DNA from: Bretschneidera sinensis
Lineage: Eukaryota; Streptophyta; Magnoliopsida; Brassicales; Akaniaceae
Reading direction: 5' to 3'
DNA length: 64,000 bases
Assembly (NCBI GenBank): GCA_023935145.1
Contig: CM043698.1
Location: 68,313,501-68,377,500 of the forward strand
The notes beneath the pieces are model-generated. The model did not search any database and was not told where the DNA came from. It saw nothing but the letters and a program-made list of their open reading frames with translations. This document shows positions 1 through 10,582 of the stretch, one piece after another. A program made the translations under genes and the position numbers. The stretch's first letter is position 1. Every line of letters starts with the position of its first letter.

Positions 1-1063
1 GGTCCCATATCTCGCCTTGTTTTACAGAAGTACTTTACTTCGAAAATATTAAAATAAATTAAAAAGTATTGCAAAATGACAACATGACAGTGATGACATG
101 GATCAATTTTTGGTGATGCAAGCGTTTTGTTTATGCAAAGTTGGGTACAAATCTAGCTTGCTTGGAATCCATTTGCCCCAAATTAGATTTTGAAGGTTGC
201 TTAAATTTTGGTTAGGGTGTACTGGACCAAATCAAGTTTAAAAGCTTATTTAAATGTAAGCATGAGTTGGGCTCACCTCTATATTGAGCCCATACTGATT
301 GACCTAACAAAATTAAGTTGTAAAGATTTACTAAAACTTAGTGGCGCAATTTGGACAAGCTAATTTGACTTGATTCAATTTATACTTTAGACAAGGTTTT
401 GAATTTTAAAATTATCTTAGATTAAGATTAAAAAATCCTTAATTTTATGCTAAGTTAAGGTTAGAGTTTTTAACCCTAATTCAACTCGTAATTTGTGACT
501 CAAATTTATTGTTGGTAGTTATAACTTAACTAATTATGTATTATATAAGACATGACAATTAAAAGTGGACAAAGTTTGCAGTAAATTAGGCAAAGTATAA
601 TTATAACCAAAATTTTGATTTTTCATAACTAATAATCATACCCAAATCATTTTCATTTGGTTACATATCCAAATTTTATAACTAACCACCAATTAACTGA
701 AGAAAAAAAAATGAAATTTTGCCCAATCAAAAAAGATATACTTAAACCAAGAGCCTTTAATTCAACTGTTATCACTCCAAGTCTTATGTACTTGGGTGTC
801 TTGAAGTTCTGAGTTCAATTGCTCGAGTCAATAACTCATTTATAAATACATAAGGTTATTTGGTGGGTATGTGGGGATAGAAATAAATTAAATTATCATT
901 GTAAATAACACACTTATCAAAACTATATCACAACTTTAAAAAAAAAGTCACAATCTCATTTAATTTGCATTCAACAATCCATAATAAAGTTCTCTAACAC
1001 ATTAAAATCTATATTAAACATTCAATCTACATTCAAAAACTCGAACATATAAGTTTTAATTTA

Positions 1064-1232
1064 GGGTGATGTTATTGGTATTCCTCCTAATTTGTTTTAG
1101 TATTAAAACTTATAATAATACCCTTAATTAAATTGTATCCTCAATAGTATCTACCTTCAATTAAGGACATTATTGTAAGTTAAACAAACAAAATGATCAA
1201 TAACAATCTTTGGAGTATCAATAACACCACTT
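1064..1232. mobile_element. Fold-back MITE candidate
   Basis: The ends form an imperfect terminal inverted repeat: GTGATGTTATTGGTATTCC on the left pairs with GTGGTGTTATTGATACTCC read inward from the right. A second inner pair (AACTTATAATAATACCC against AACTTACAATAATGTCC) makes most of the element self-complementary. There is no coding capacity. TA dinucleotides flank both ends, as expected for a Tc1/mariner-type target site, but a two-base duplication is weak evidence. Superfamily assignment is uncertain. Confidence 0.6.
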
Positions 1233-2563
1233 TAAATTAAACTTCTAAAATAAAATTAAAAAACCAAAGCATTCAGCAAAAAAAAAAACTTATTAACTAA
1301 TCCATGTTTTATTTTCTTGATTCTTTTGAATACTCAATGTTAAGGTTCAAGATTCTATGTTCTACGACTTTTGTCTAAATGCTTATGATTAGTTGGTAAA
1401 GGGTGTATTGCATTTATTTGTACCCTACAATAATGTGTTGCATTATACATGCACGCATAATATATTAATATTACATATTTAATATTTTGTATATAATTTG
1501 GTTCGGTTCAATTTACCGACATGTTGAAATATAAATAATATCCAAACCAATAACCCAAAACAAAAAATCGTAACCGTAACCGTAATCAAATTGAAAATTT
1601 TGATTAACCACTTTTTCAATTTCGATTCAGTTCGAGTTTAATTTATGAGTTTTTTTAAAAGGAAAGGTAATAATTTAAGTATCTCACATAACATGGTTAA
1701 TTGGTACATTCAACCTTTAAAATGGAAACATGGAACTCAAAAACCCAATCCAAACAAATCTAACTCGACTTTGATTTTATAAGTTAGCCTAAACTCAACC
1801 TAAGCTCGACCTGATTTTGAATGGATAGGGTTGTTATTTAAAAAATCTAACACAAGTTAGTTGGTTTAAGTTTGAGAAATTATATTGTGAGTTGAGTTAG
1901 GATTGGTTTCTAATGTGACCCGATCCAACTCGTATACACCATTAGTGTTAAATTGTGTTAATTCCTTTATAGTTTCACTCTAAAAGAATGCTAATTCCTG
2001 TGTAATGGACTATTGGATTAGTTAGGCTTAGTTTAAACCTTTTGAGAAGATGGAGATACGCTTAGCTAATCAAACAATCAAGCAATTCTTACTCGACTCA
2101 TCTTTTGTCTCGTTTATATGCTAATGAGTCAAGCACGAACAAAATTGTTTATTGTTAGAAAAAATTTAATCGAGCTTGGGTATAGTGTAACTTGATTTTG
2201 ATAAACCCGTGCATTTTAAGTTTGTTATTTTTTCAAGCTGAGCATCTTAACTCAATTTGATTATGGTCAAATCAATATTCGTATATATTTCTATTTATAT
2301 CCGTACACATACTTAGGTTAGTTGATAGTATTTTAATTTGATTATACATGCAATTTATTTAAAGGCATAAATCTTATGATTTTATTGGTCCTCTAAACAA
2401 ATAATTATGATTATTGTAGTTTTGAACTTTTGATACAACGCGTTCTAATTATAGTTTTTCATCTTTTACTTGTCATGATGTTTCTAATAGCATTTTATCC
2501 ATATATTTGGTTGGCTTAAATGTCCAACCAAATATCTCCTATGTCCAACCAAAAATAGGGGAT

Positions 2564-2596
2564 TGCTAACTTACCCGCTGTATGTGTAAGTTAGCA
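2564..2596. repeat. Perfect 11-bp inverted repeat
   Basis: TGCTAACTTAC at 2564-2574 is exactly reverse-complemented at 2586-2596 with an 11-base loop. It lies about 15 bases before the broken 5' end of element A. It may be the end of an unrelated transposon or simply a hairpin; no function is claimed. Confidence 0.6.
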
Positions 2597-2611
2597 TTGT
2601 GATGGGTACTC

Positions 2612-4033
2612 CTACTACAAGAATTCGATTTAGAGATCAAAGACAAGAAAGGTAATGAGAATGTAGTTGTGGATCATTTGTCAAGACTTCCCTATGAGAG
2701 TGATGATAAAGAGTTACCATTAAATGAGAACTTCCCCGATGAACAACTATTCGCACTAGAGGTAAAACTCCCATGGTACGCTGATATAGTAAATTATCTA
2801 ACTGCTAAAGTTTTTCCTCCAGGCATGACTACTCAAGAAAAGAAATGGTTAATATCTCTGTCAAGACATTACTATTGGGATGATCCTTATCTTTTCAAAG
2901 CTTGCCCCGATCAAATCATCAGACGATGTATCCCAGAAGAAGAACATTTTAGCTTATTGCAACACTGCCACCAGTTTGCTTATGGAGGACATTTTGGGAC
3001 AAAACGAACAGCTCTTAAGGTACTCCAATCTGGTTTTTATTGGCCTAATCTGTTCAAAGATGTTTTCTCCTTTTGCAGATCATGTGATAGATGCCAACGA
3101 ACAGGTAACATATCTTCCCGAAATCAAATGCCCTTGCAAAATATTCATATAGTAGAACTTTTTGATGTATGGGGCATTGATTTCATGGGACCATTTCCTA
3201 ACTCATTTGGTTATTTATATATTTTTGTGGGCGTGGATTATGTATCTAAATGGGTCGAGGCTGTCCCCTCAAGGACTAATGATCACAAAGTGGTTATCAA
3301 GTTTTTGCAGGCTAACATTTTTACTAGGTTTGGAACTCCAATAGCAATCATCAGTGATGGGGGCAGTCACTTTCATCATCATTCTTTTGCCGAACTACTC
3401 TGGAAGTATGAGATCACTCATAAAGTTGGCACTGCATATCATCCTCAAACCAGTGGCCAAGTGGAGATTAGTAACCGAGAGATCAAGGGAATATTAGAAA
3501 AGACTGTGAAGCCTAACCGGAAAGATTGGTCTCTACGCCTAAATGATGCTCTATGGGCATATAGGACAGCCTATAAGACCCCAATAGGCATATCTCCCTA
3601 CCGTCTAGTTTTTGAAAAAACATGTCATCTACCGGTGGAATTAGAACATCGAGCATATTGGGCCATAAAGCAGTTCAACTTCGACATGAAGCAAGCAGGT
3701 GAGAAAAGAAAGCTGCATCTAAATGAGCTTGAAGAATTGGGATATGATGCCTATGAGAATGCAAAGTTTTACAAGGAACGGAAAAAAGCTTATCATGACA
3801 AACAACTAGTACGGAAGGAGTTCCATGTAGGACAAAAGGTGCTGCTATATGACTCACGATTGAGACTGTTCCCAGGCAAGCTTAAATCCAGATGGTACGG
3901 TCCGTACATGGTCACCAAGGTCTTCCCTCATGGTGCATTAGAAGTCTGTGGCCCAAGCGGGAATCAACCCTTTACAATAAATGGGCATAGAGCCAAACCT
4001 TACCTCGACATTCAATTTCCTCCAAGAGATTGA
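2612..4033 (+). CDS. Ty3/gypsy integrase (5'-truncated pol of element A)
   Basis: This is the C-terminal part of a retrotransposon polyprotein whose integrase inserts the cDNA into chromosomes. The frame is open from 2612, where it encodes the end of RNase H (LLQEFDLEI, then DHLSRL), through to the stop at 4033. There is no true start codon; GTG 2669 is internal. Numbering from that codon, a zinc-binding H-H-C-C module precedes the core. The catalytic triad is intact: Asp171 (GIDFMGP), Asp230 (ISDGG) and Glu266 (QVEISNRE), with the usual 35 residues between the last two. A GPY-type C-terminal motif (RWYGPY) follows. No chromodomain is present, as expected for Athila-type elements. It is the only long uninterrupted pol frame in the window, but without gag, RT and a 5' LTR it is probably not expressed from its own promoter. 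Confidence 0.9.
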   Translation, partial: LLQEFDLEIKDKKGNENVVVDHLSRLPYESDDKELPLNENFPDEQLFALEVKLPWYADIVNYLTAKVFPPGMTTQEKKWLISLSRHYYWDDPYLFKACPDQIIRRCIPEEEHFSLLQHCHQFAYGGHFGTKRTALKVLQSGFYWPNLFKDVFSFCRSCDRCQRTGNISSRNQMPLQNIHIVELFDVWGIDFMGPFPNSFGYLYIFVGVDYVSKWVEAVPSRTNDHKVVIKFLQANIFTRFGTPIAIISDGGSHFHHHSFAELLWKYEITHKVGTAYHPQTSGQVEISNREIKGILEKTVKPNRKDWSLRLNDALWAYRTAYKTPIGISPYRLVFEKTCHLPVELEHRAYWAIKQFNFDMKQAGEKRKLHLNELEELGYDAYENAKFYKERKKAYHDKQLVRKEFHVGQKVLLYDSRLRLFPGKLKSRWYGPYMVTKVFPHGALEVCGPSGNQPFTINGHRAKPYLDIQFPPRD

Positions 4034-4261
4034 GACTTGGCACTTGAAGAGGTTCAGTATACAGCTGACACACAGGCATTAGAGCCACAAGAGGTGGGCT
4101 CTAAGTGCCCCCCTCCAACAAACTAGCACGGAAACATGAGAGTGCTTGAGCAAAAATTCATTTTGATTATTCATACCACTCAAGCATCTCTACAGAGGTT
4201 AGTGGTACTGAGGCCACTAACAAATGGTAAGGTTGTACTGTTCTAAAGTTATCATTTTCAG

Positions 4262-4751
4262 GTAAGGTAAGTTGTTATTTTTTCCCAGACACACATTTGC
4301 GATCGAGCGCACCATTCTGTGCGATCGAACGCAAATATGCGATTGAGCATGTCCGTCAGTATGCTCGAGCGCACCTCGTGTGCGATCGAGTGTAATCGTA
4401 ACAGTGAGTTAGCTATAAGTCTGAAAAAAAATCCACTCCCACCACACTCCCTCACTGTTCACACTCACCCTTTACTATCCCTCACTCGCACCTTTCTACC
4501 AGCATCCCTCACACTCACCCTTACACTCTCAACTCTATTACACCCCATCACACTCCATTTCCACCATCTCCATTACCCCCATCACTGTTAACCACCATTA
4601 TCACCATTGCCACCACTACGTACTCCCTTCCCTATTACATACATCCACAAGGTACTCTTTACACACACACACAAATTTTAATATTTTATTTATAAAATTC
4701 ATTATACATATATGTTTTCTTATGAGTGATTGAGTGCTTGTCTGTTTGCAG
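4262..4751 (+). other. Candidate intron upstream of the PTP ORF (element A)
   Basis: A consensus-like donor (TTCAG|GTAAGG) precedes the pyrimidine-rich tract and an acceptor (TTTGCAG|GAGG) follows it. Element C has a donor (CCTAG|GTGAGT) and acceptor (TATGCAG|GAGG) at matching positions, and both acceptors are followed by similar sequence. Splicing here could give a subgenomic message for the post-pol ORF. This is inference from site matches only. Confidence 0.4.
4298..4394 (+). repeat. GCGATCGAGCGC motif cluster 1, element A
   Basis: Five close variants of TGCGATCGAGCGCAC follow one another within about 100 bases, with irregular spacers of 5-12 bases. Most differences between copies are C-to-T or G-to-A. 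The motif is nearly self-complementary. The same family of motifs occurs in the LTRs of C and D. Confidence 0.85.
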
Positions 4752-4833
4752 GAGGTTGGGATCACATTCAAATCCTCAAGACCATAGCTTAGTCTTTTGG
4801 TGCACACAAGCTGTTCGAGGAAAAGCCTGACCG

Positions 4834-4914
4834 TGTGCGATCGAGCGCACGACATTTGCGATTGAGTGCATAGCTAGTGTGCGATTGAGCGCACCTCCTT
4901 AAGAGCGATCGCAA
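4834..4914 (+). repeat. GCGATCGAGCGC motif cluster 2, element A
   Basis: Three near-identical motifs (GTGCGATCGAGCGCAC first) and a terminal GCGATCGCAAA lie just before the PTP start codon at 4939. Element C has the same cluster before its own PTP start (27102-27185), so the position is conserved within the family. Confidence 0.85.
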
Positions 4915-4938
4915 ATCAGGCAAAAACTATAGAAAAGC

Positions 4939-5475
4939 ATGTCTAGACCGTCTATTTCCACTTCTGGTGCATCCAGCAGTCGTGTCTCGTCATCCCGGTC
5001 CAGCATAGAGCAAAGAGAGCTTTTATTCGAAACCTCTTTCGCCATCGATGATGTATTCCGGCACATGGACGCTACTCAATGGGCCGTCCAAGCATTCCAA
5101 CATTGAGGGTTGAAGAGACTGTTTAAGCCGGTCTGTTCCACTGCTTACTCCCAGCTCGTAGTCTAGTTCTACGCAAGCCTATCATTTGACTGCAGCAGAC
5201 CAGGAGTTCTCACTTCTTCAGTCCGGGGCACACCCATCGAGGTGACTAGTGCCGATATAGCCGCTGCTCTTCATTGCACAGACGAGTCCCCTCCTGACGA
5301 CACAGATATCGAGAAATAGCCGGAGTTCTTTGCCCTGACTGAGATTATCACAGACATGTGTGCTGGCCAGTATGCCGATAGGCATAACAATGCGGCCAGC
5401 CGATCCAAGCTACCTCCACGACTGTGGCTTGTCGACACTATCCTGCAACGTAATGTGTGTCCATTGGGGCACAAG
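4939..5475 (+). pseudogene. PTP ORF of element A, N-terminal part
   Basis: This is the start of the post-pol ORF found in Athila-type elements, related to the 'putative plant transposon protein' family; its biochemical role is not established. ATG 4939 begins MSRPSISTS, followed by a conserved block with IEQRELLFET and FAIDDVF. A TGA lies at 5104-5106, a one-base shift is needed to continue (RLKRLFKPVCS), and two more stops follow. The frame then reads VTSADIAAALHC and PPRLWLVDTI and is cut by element B exactly after GHK. It continues at 14178 as TQWRDQFLQ. Element C carries the uninterrupted homologue at 27208-28304. Confidence 0.8.
5471..5475. repeat. Target-site duplication ACAAG, left of B
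   Basis: ACAAG occurs immediately left of element B and again immediately right of it at 14178-14182. Element C shows the same sequence uninterrupted, with a single ACAAG (27711-27715), which confirms the insertion site. Confidence 0.95.
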
Positions 5476-7455
5476 TGATTACGCCCAAAGTATAACATGG
5501 TTATTGTAGTATAGTTTTGGGGTGTCGATTCCACAGGGAAACAAGTTAATTACGAAAGAAGGTATAAACTTTAACACTAACGACAATGATTAGGTAAGAG
5601 AATATGAGTTTTGATAATGCAATATTGTGTAAAAGAGTTGTGCGAATATAACAAAGAATATAAATAAGAAATAACAAGGTTCCAGGAATTCTCCTTAGGT
5701 TCGTTCCCTATTTCCACTCTTGATTCAAATTTTTATCTCGATTGCAAGTTTTACATCCTAAACAGGCAATCAGAAAGTATTCAATCAAGCACATTTATAT
5801 CTCTAATATAATTGCTACAAATTACTCTTTGATTTCAATTCAAGCACACATGATTTATCTTATAGATTAGCAAGAAACGACAATATATTGCAATAATGAT
5901 ATCACAATAATGGCCAATCTATAAGATAAATATACCGAAATCAATTACATCCAAACAACTTGACATAAGAAAAGCTTGACTAGACTTATGTGGAGTAGAA
6001 GGATGTAATCATCGGATTGAGAGAAACTAAAAGAAGAAGAATATAGAATACAGCTATCACATGAACTCAAATCCTTCTTAATTAATCAAAGAGTAAATCA
6101 TAGACAATGTTTTAATAATAAGACCATACAAATGAATCAAGAACAGGAAATAAGGAACAATAAAACCCTAAGGATTCATCCCTTTCCCTTGTTTGATGAT
6201 TAGTTAGCCATAAAACTCAAGGTGGAAAAACAATATAGATGTTCTCCCCTTGATTTCTTGGCCATGGAGCTCAAGGTGGAAGAACAATGTGGATGTTCTC
6301 TCCTTGATTTCCAACTCACGAAAACTTAAACAGAATGCTAAAAACTTCTCTAATTTTTATCTATAAAAAACTGTCTTTGTTTTTCTCCTCGAGCTCTCTC
6401 CCCCGGCTGCAAACCTTAAGCATATATTTATAGCCCACGAGGGAGAGCTGTCTTTGCACAGCCTTAATTTGAGTCTGAATTGGAGTCCATGTGCGCACTG
6501 CTGGAAAGTGAAGGCTGGAACGTGAAGGTGGTCCAGCAGCATGTGCGCGCTGCTGGCTTTGTCTGAGTGTGCGCCTGGGCGCTGGAAAGTGAAGGCTGGA
6601 ACGTGAAGGTGGGTCCAACAGCATGTGCACGTGTCCAAGTGTGCGCCTGGGCGCTGGAAAGTAAAGGTGCAGCGTTAGTTGGCGAGGGGCGCGGCGCTGA
6701 TGGCTGAGGGGCACAGCGCTGGTTCATGGGCGCCTAGGCGCTCACTCTTGTTTGCCTGGGCGCTGGTTCTTGTTTTCCTGGGTGCTGGGGTACTAGTTTA
6801 TGGGCGCCTAGGCGCTGGTTCTTGTTTTCCTGGGCGCTGGGGCGCTGGACAGTGAGAGGTGAGGCGCTGGGCATTGTTCTGGAGGCCCTGAACTATTTCT
6901 GCTAAAACTGCCATAACTTTCATTAGAAAAATCCTTTTTCCGAACCATAAAATTCTCCAGAAAATAGACTTCCGGATCTTTCTAAGCATATATAGCTCAT
7001 CTCCTGGTTCTTCCTACATCAATACAGTTTAATCTGCAAAGTTGATTGATCTGTACGGGAAATTCTGGCAATTTAGTGAAACTCTTTCAGCTTGTATGCA
7101 GAAGTGCACACACTAGTGTGCCTACCCTTAACTTGTTCCAAAGTGATGCACACACTTGTGTGCAGTCTTTCAACTCAATTTACTTTATTACTCCAACCTT
7201 GGTTTAGACTTTTAATCATCTTTAAATCATTTTTGGAAATGTCTAAACCTTGGACAAAAACGAGCACCGACACCCAAGATCTTTTGGTGCTTTAAACATG
7301 GATCGCTTTATCATCTCTTTTGTCCTCAACGCACCTGAAAATGCATCGAATTAAGTCAATGATTTATCAACATTTAAAAGTGCGATTACGACCGAGATTA
7401 ACCCTAAAGTGTTAACAATTAAGTATTGTTTAGATGCATTTTATGACTCTTATCA
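5476..7455 (-). repeat. 3' LTR of element B
   Basis: The left copy matches 12148-14177 along its whole length, apart from a different number of 52-bp GC-rich units and loss of about 22 bases near 7359. On the minus strand it starts TGATAAGAG after the polypurine tract and ends in GTAATCA. A TATA-like box (CTATAAATAT on the minus strand) is at 6424-6433. Confidence 0.93.
6481..6860 (-). repeat. GC-rich GGCGCCTAGGCGC repeat tract, 3' LTR of B
   Basis: This tract repeats GGGCGCCTAGGCGCTGG and related phrases such as CTGGAAAGTGAAGGCTGGA. It lies directly upstream of the TATA box on the minus strand, in the U3 promoter region. It is far more GC-rich than its surroundings. Small minus-strand frames here are compositional. 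Confidence 0.8.
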
Positions 7456-7490
7456 CAACCCCCAACTAGCTTATTGCTAGTCCCTAGCAA
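7456..7490 (-). promoter_or_regulatory. Polypurine tract and adjoining stem-loop, element B
   Basis: On the minus strand AGTTGGGGGTTG directly abuts the LTR start and is the expected plus-strand primer. Just upstream is a perfect stem-loop, TTGCTA-GGGAC-TAGCAA (7474-7490). The same stem-loop next to the polypurine tract is present in C, D and H. Confidence 0.8.
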
Positions 7491-9070
7491 TTCAAGCGAA
7501 AGACATGAAATGAGTTCTTTATTTAGAAATTAATGCACAATACAACAATGCTAGTGTTAACCAAGAGTGATTCAAAAATCTTTGTCTCAAAAATCATGCG
7601 TAACATATAGCATATAGAATCATTAAATTTCACTCAAATCCAAAAATAATTCAAACATCAATCTTAAAATCGTTATTGACTCTTAACATCCGTCTTACCA
7701 CAATCCAATAATCTGAACATCCGGATGATTTTATGCACAATATTCATGAATACAAGTCTTGGCCTCTAAAAAAAAATAAATCGCGTGACATCAATCACAA
7801 AAACAAGCTCCATAAGCTTACATTTCAAACCACTCTCCACTATTGTAGAAAAATCACATTACATTGGATCAATAGGTCTTTAATAAGCTTGTAACGTTCG
7901 GTTAAGGTAAAGGCTAAGAAAGAATGGGAAGAATTCACAAGTAAAAGAACTTAATCTCTTAGTTTTGAACATAGCTCTTTAAGCACTGGATAACCTTACT
8001 TCAATACCCAACTCTTCCAACCATTTTTATTTATTTATTTTTCTTTTCGATGACTGTTTTCTCAACAAATCACCATTTTTTTTTCTTTTGTATTTTGGCA
8101 TAAAAGACCATTCACCTCTTTTTTCATTTCTTTCTTTTCCACAACCCCCAACTTATCTCCTTTAATGTACTTGGGTTGTGGTAGTGATATTTTTTTCATA
8201 TTTCCACCCTTACTCATTTTAAGTGCTTCTCACAACATGTGTATAGTTAAATTCTTTTTAAGAGAGAGGTAAGGATAAAATATTCTCTTTAGGCTTATAA
8301 GGGTAAGTGAATGGGTTTTTGAAAGAAACCAGGCTCAACTTCGTTTTCAAGAAAAAGGCTCAAATAGGTGACTGGTGATATATATCGCAAGGGTAGGTTT
8401 GAAAGGCTCAAACGGTTCAAAAATGGCCTATATCATATCCTAAGTAATGTGCATTCTAGGAATTCACCTCAAGAGGTTATCAAGTAAGTTCTAAAGCTTG
8501 CCGAGACCGCAAAAATATTCACAAAATAATCACACATAAAACTTTTCTAAATGCTTACGATTAATCATACAATCTTACCACAAGCTAGAGTCTCTAACCA
8601 AATCAAGATTGATACTTAAATTAATTTCAATCCGAAGCAAGATTTAATTTCTTCTAAGTGCTATATGTTATCTCAATTAAGGTCATATTATTGACATGTG
8701 AATAACTCCAAGGCTAACACAAAGCATGCTAAAAACAAACTTTTTTTTTATTTTTAAAATTATCCTAACAAACAAAACGTAGGAAAGTGACACCAAGCAG
8801 TTCAATGGAAAAAGGAAAGAAATGTGTTTCCTCCACCCCCAACCTAAACATTGCATTGACCTCAATGTGAAAGAAAAAGGAAAAGAAACTCCCTTTGTTA
8901 GCCAAAAGTGCACAGAAGCTAAAAATTGTGCACCACCATTTGAATTGCTTCGCATATTTGTCCCTGAAAAAGAAACACGAAAGTAAAATTGGAAAACAGC
9001 AAAATACTAATAATAAACACAAAAAAGAATTATGAAAAGAAAAGAAAAGAAAAATAAACAAATAAAAAGG
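7491..9070 (-). other. 3'UTR of element B
   Basis: About 1.6 kb of non-coding sequence lies between the conserved box and the polypurine tract. It matches the H 3'UTR (39173-39521 plus 45729-47025). It includes extra purine-rich tracts resembling the polypurine tract (minus strand of about 8140-8155 and 8835-8850). The minus-strand frames in 8683-9151 overlap this UTR and are not supported as genes. Confidence 0.7.
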
Positions 9071-9123
9071 ATATGCTTTGGGATGCCTCCCATGAGCGCT
9101 AAGTTTTACGTCTTCAGCCAGAC
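9071..9123 (-). promoter_or_regulatory. Conserved post-coding box, element B
   Basis: On the minus strand it reads GGCTGAAGACG, then AAACTTAGCGC, then CATGGGAGGCATCCC. Nearly the same box follows the last coding sequence in A, C, D and E. Function is unknown; its persistence in elements with different deletions suggests a cis role in the RNA. Confidence 0.75.
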
Positions 9124-9193
9124 GATGCACCACTCTCACTGATGGCCTCATTGTGGTGCTGAAAATGAGGCTCCAAACTCAATGGCCTCAGTG

Positions 9194-10582
9194 TTAATCT
9201 TTTGGTAAGGAATACTTAAAGTCCACCACATATGGCTCAAGTGTTCTTGGTGTTGCCCATTTACAATCAGTAGTAGGGTATTTGATTCCAGCATCCATGT
9301 GACTTCTCTCAAGCAACTCCTCAAAGCATGGTTTCCCAAATTTCTTAATAAATCCCTGTGACTTATCACAAATATCAATAACGTTAACAGCATGGGGATA
9401 AATTGAAGAATCATTGAACTTGAAAGTATTAGGAAGGAATTCCAAAGAGTTAGAATTATCTTCAATGTTCTCATCCTCTAAATTAAGCTTATCAATCATA
9501 TAAGTGTTGAAACACTCATCCTCTTCAATTGGCTGTCTTGAGATTCGGAAAACATTTACCTCTAAAGTCCTATTTCCAAATGATAATGTCATTAGGCCAT
9601 TCCTACAATTAATGAGGGCATTAGCAGTGGCAAGGAATGGTCTTCCAAGTATCAAAGGAATTTTGGACTCTGCATTTACCATAGAAACAGTATCTAAAAC
9701 CAAGAAGTCAACAGGATAATAGAAATTATCAATTTGTAACAAAATATCTTCTACAATACCTCTTGGTTTTCTTACCGATCTATCCACTAGTTGAAGTACC
9801 ACGGATGTTGGTTTAATCTCACCTAAACCGAGTTGCAAGTACATGGAGTATGGTATGAGGTTCACGCTAGCTCCCAAATCTAGCAATGCTTGGCCACAAG
9901 ATTTGTTTCCAATTTGGCAAGTCACTATTGGACAGCCCGGATCTTTATATTTGGGCGGTGTCGTGCTATCAATTACCGCACTTGCTTGCTCCGTTAAGAA
10001 TGCAGTCTTCTTAACATTGTGCCTCCTCTTGAGTGTGCATAGATCCTTGATGACTTTAGCATAATTGGGAATCTGTTTTATAACATGAAGAAGAGGGAGG
10101 TTAATCTTAACATGCTGAAGTTGTTCAAGAATCTCGCCTTTTAGTGCTGAATTTCTCTCCTTAGGTTTAAGGAGAGCTTGAGGGAAAGGCACCAGTGGAG
10201 AATAATCATCATGGGCCTCTTGTTCCTTGGGCAATTTATCCTTGTTGTTCACAGTATTAGGAATCAAGTGTGGTGGTAGTGTGGGTCCATCAATTTTCTT
10301 ACCGCTGCGGGTGATTATGGCGTTAACCTCTTTTATATTTTGATTTTTCGGATCAGAGGTTTGTGCCATATGTTGTCCCCTTGGATTTTGTTGCAGCTGC
10401 AAAGGGAACCGACCTTGCTCTTGAATTGTCAAGAAACTAGTTAACTTGGTGAGTTGACTTTTTATCTCCTTTTGCTCATCTTTGATCCCTTTTTGCTCTT
10501 CTAGCACCCGTTGATTTATCTTGCCTTGTTCTTCCACACTCTTGGCATGTACTTGCAGAAATGACTTAAACATATCTTCCAA
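9194..10582 (-). CDS. Gag C-terminus and aspartic protease, truncated before RT (element B)
   Basis: The protein begins with a glutamine/lysine-rich coiled-coil-like stretch (about residues 1-60). It continues with the linker motif NAIITRSGK, the segment LPLLHVIKQIPNYAKV, and a retroviral-type protease. The protease active site is ALLDLGASVNL, where DLG replaces DSG/DTG, a common form in this lineage. The flap region and ILGRPFLATA are present. After a short linker it reaches the first few residues of RT (DAGIKYPTTDCKW) and then switches to unrelated sequence before the stop. The RT core is therefore deleted. The protease would process the gag polyprotein. The reading frame is long and open, but M10582 is internal to a longer gag-pro frame. 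Confidence 0.85.
   Translation of the reverse strand: MEDMFKSFLQVHAKSVEEQGKINQRVLEEQKGIKDEQKEIKSQLTKLTSFLTIQEQGRFPLQLQQNPRGQHMAQTSDPKNQNIKEVNAIITRSGKKIDGPTLPPHLIPNTVNNKDKLPKEQEAHDDYSPLVPFPQALLKPKERNSALKGEILEQLQHVKINLPLLHVIKQIPNYAKVIKDLCTLKRRHNVKKTAFLTEQASAVIDSTTPPKYKDPGCPIVTCQIGNKSCGQALLDLGASVNLIPYSMYLQLGLGEIKPTSVVLQLVDRSVRKPRGIVEDILLQIDNFYYPVDFLVLDTVSMVNAESKIPLILGRPFLATANALINCRNGLMTLSFGNRTLEVNVFRISRQPIEEDECFNTYMIDKLNLEDENIEDNSNSLEFLPNTFKFNDSSIYPHAVNVIDICDKSQGFIKKFGKPCFEELLERSHMDAGIKYPTTDCKWATPRTLEPYVVDFKYSLPKD

Larger units (their letters stand above)
1..2611. other. AT-rich spacer without genes
   Basis: This stretch is AT-rich and every frame is short and stop-rich. I recognise no protein family. 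It holds a fold-back MITE candidate, a small hairpin, and decayed low-complexity repeats such as the ttggttcggttc-like and acccgatccaactcg-like tracts around 1500-1930, which resemble old transposon debris but could not be assigned. The first recognisable retroelement sequence starts at 2612. Confidence 0.7.
4034..4938 (+). other. Non-coding leader between integrase and PTP ORF of element A
   Basis: This region separates integrase from the post-pol ORF. It contains two clusters of GCGATCGAGCGC-like motifs, a long CACT/CCA-rich pyrimidine tract (about 4430-4620), and candidate splice sites. The same order of parts appears in element C (26344-27207). Small frames across the pyrimidine tract look like by-products of base composition. 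Confidence 0.65.
2612..5475 (+). mobile_element. Element A, part 1: 5'-truncated Athila-type Ty3 retrotransposon
   Basis: Element A starts abruptly inside the end of RNase H, so its 5' LTR, gag, protease and RT are absent here. It then has integrase, a non-coding leader with GC-rich motif clusters, and the start of a post-pol PTP ORF. It is interrupted at 5475 by element B, resumes at 14183, and its 3' part is found inverted at 35142-36916. The post-pol ORF and similarity to the other elements here place it in the Athila-like group. Confidence 0.85.

Noticed and set aside
1490..1930. Possible hAT or Helitron debris with GGTTCGGTTC and CCCGATCCAACTCG phrases
   Set aside because: No clear terminal repeats or target duplication could be fixed, so it is left as unassigned low-complexity sequence.
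4319..4591. 90-codon frame in the A leader
   Set aside because: It spans the motif cluster and the CACT-rich tract; its composition (Thr, Leu, His, Pro) reflects the tract.
4298..4914. CRISPR-like array, because short motifs recur with spacers
   Set aside because: Motifs are palindromic, imperfect and irregularly spaced, spacers are 5-12 bases, and this is plant retroelement DNA.
6357..6727. Overlapping minus-strand frames in the GC-rich LTR tract of B
   Set aside because: They follow the GC-rich repeats, are repeated in the other LTR, and have no domain. They are compositional.
8683..9151. Minus-strand frames after the B protease
   Set aside because: They lie in the conserved box and 3'UTR shared by several elements and are not conserved as proteins.
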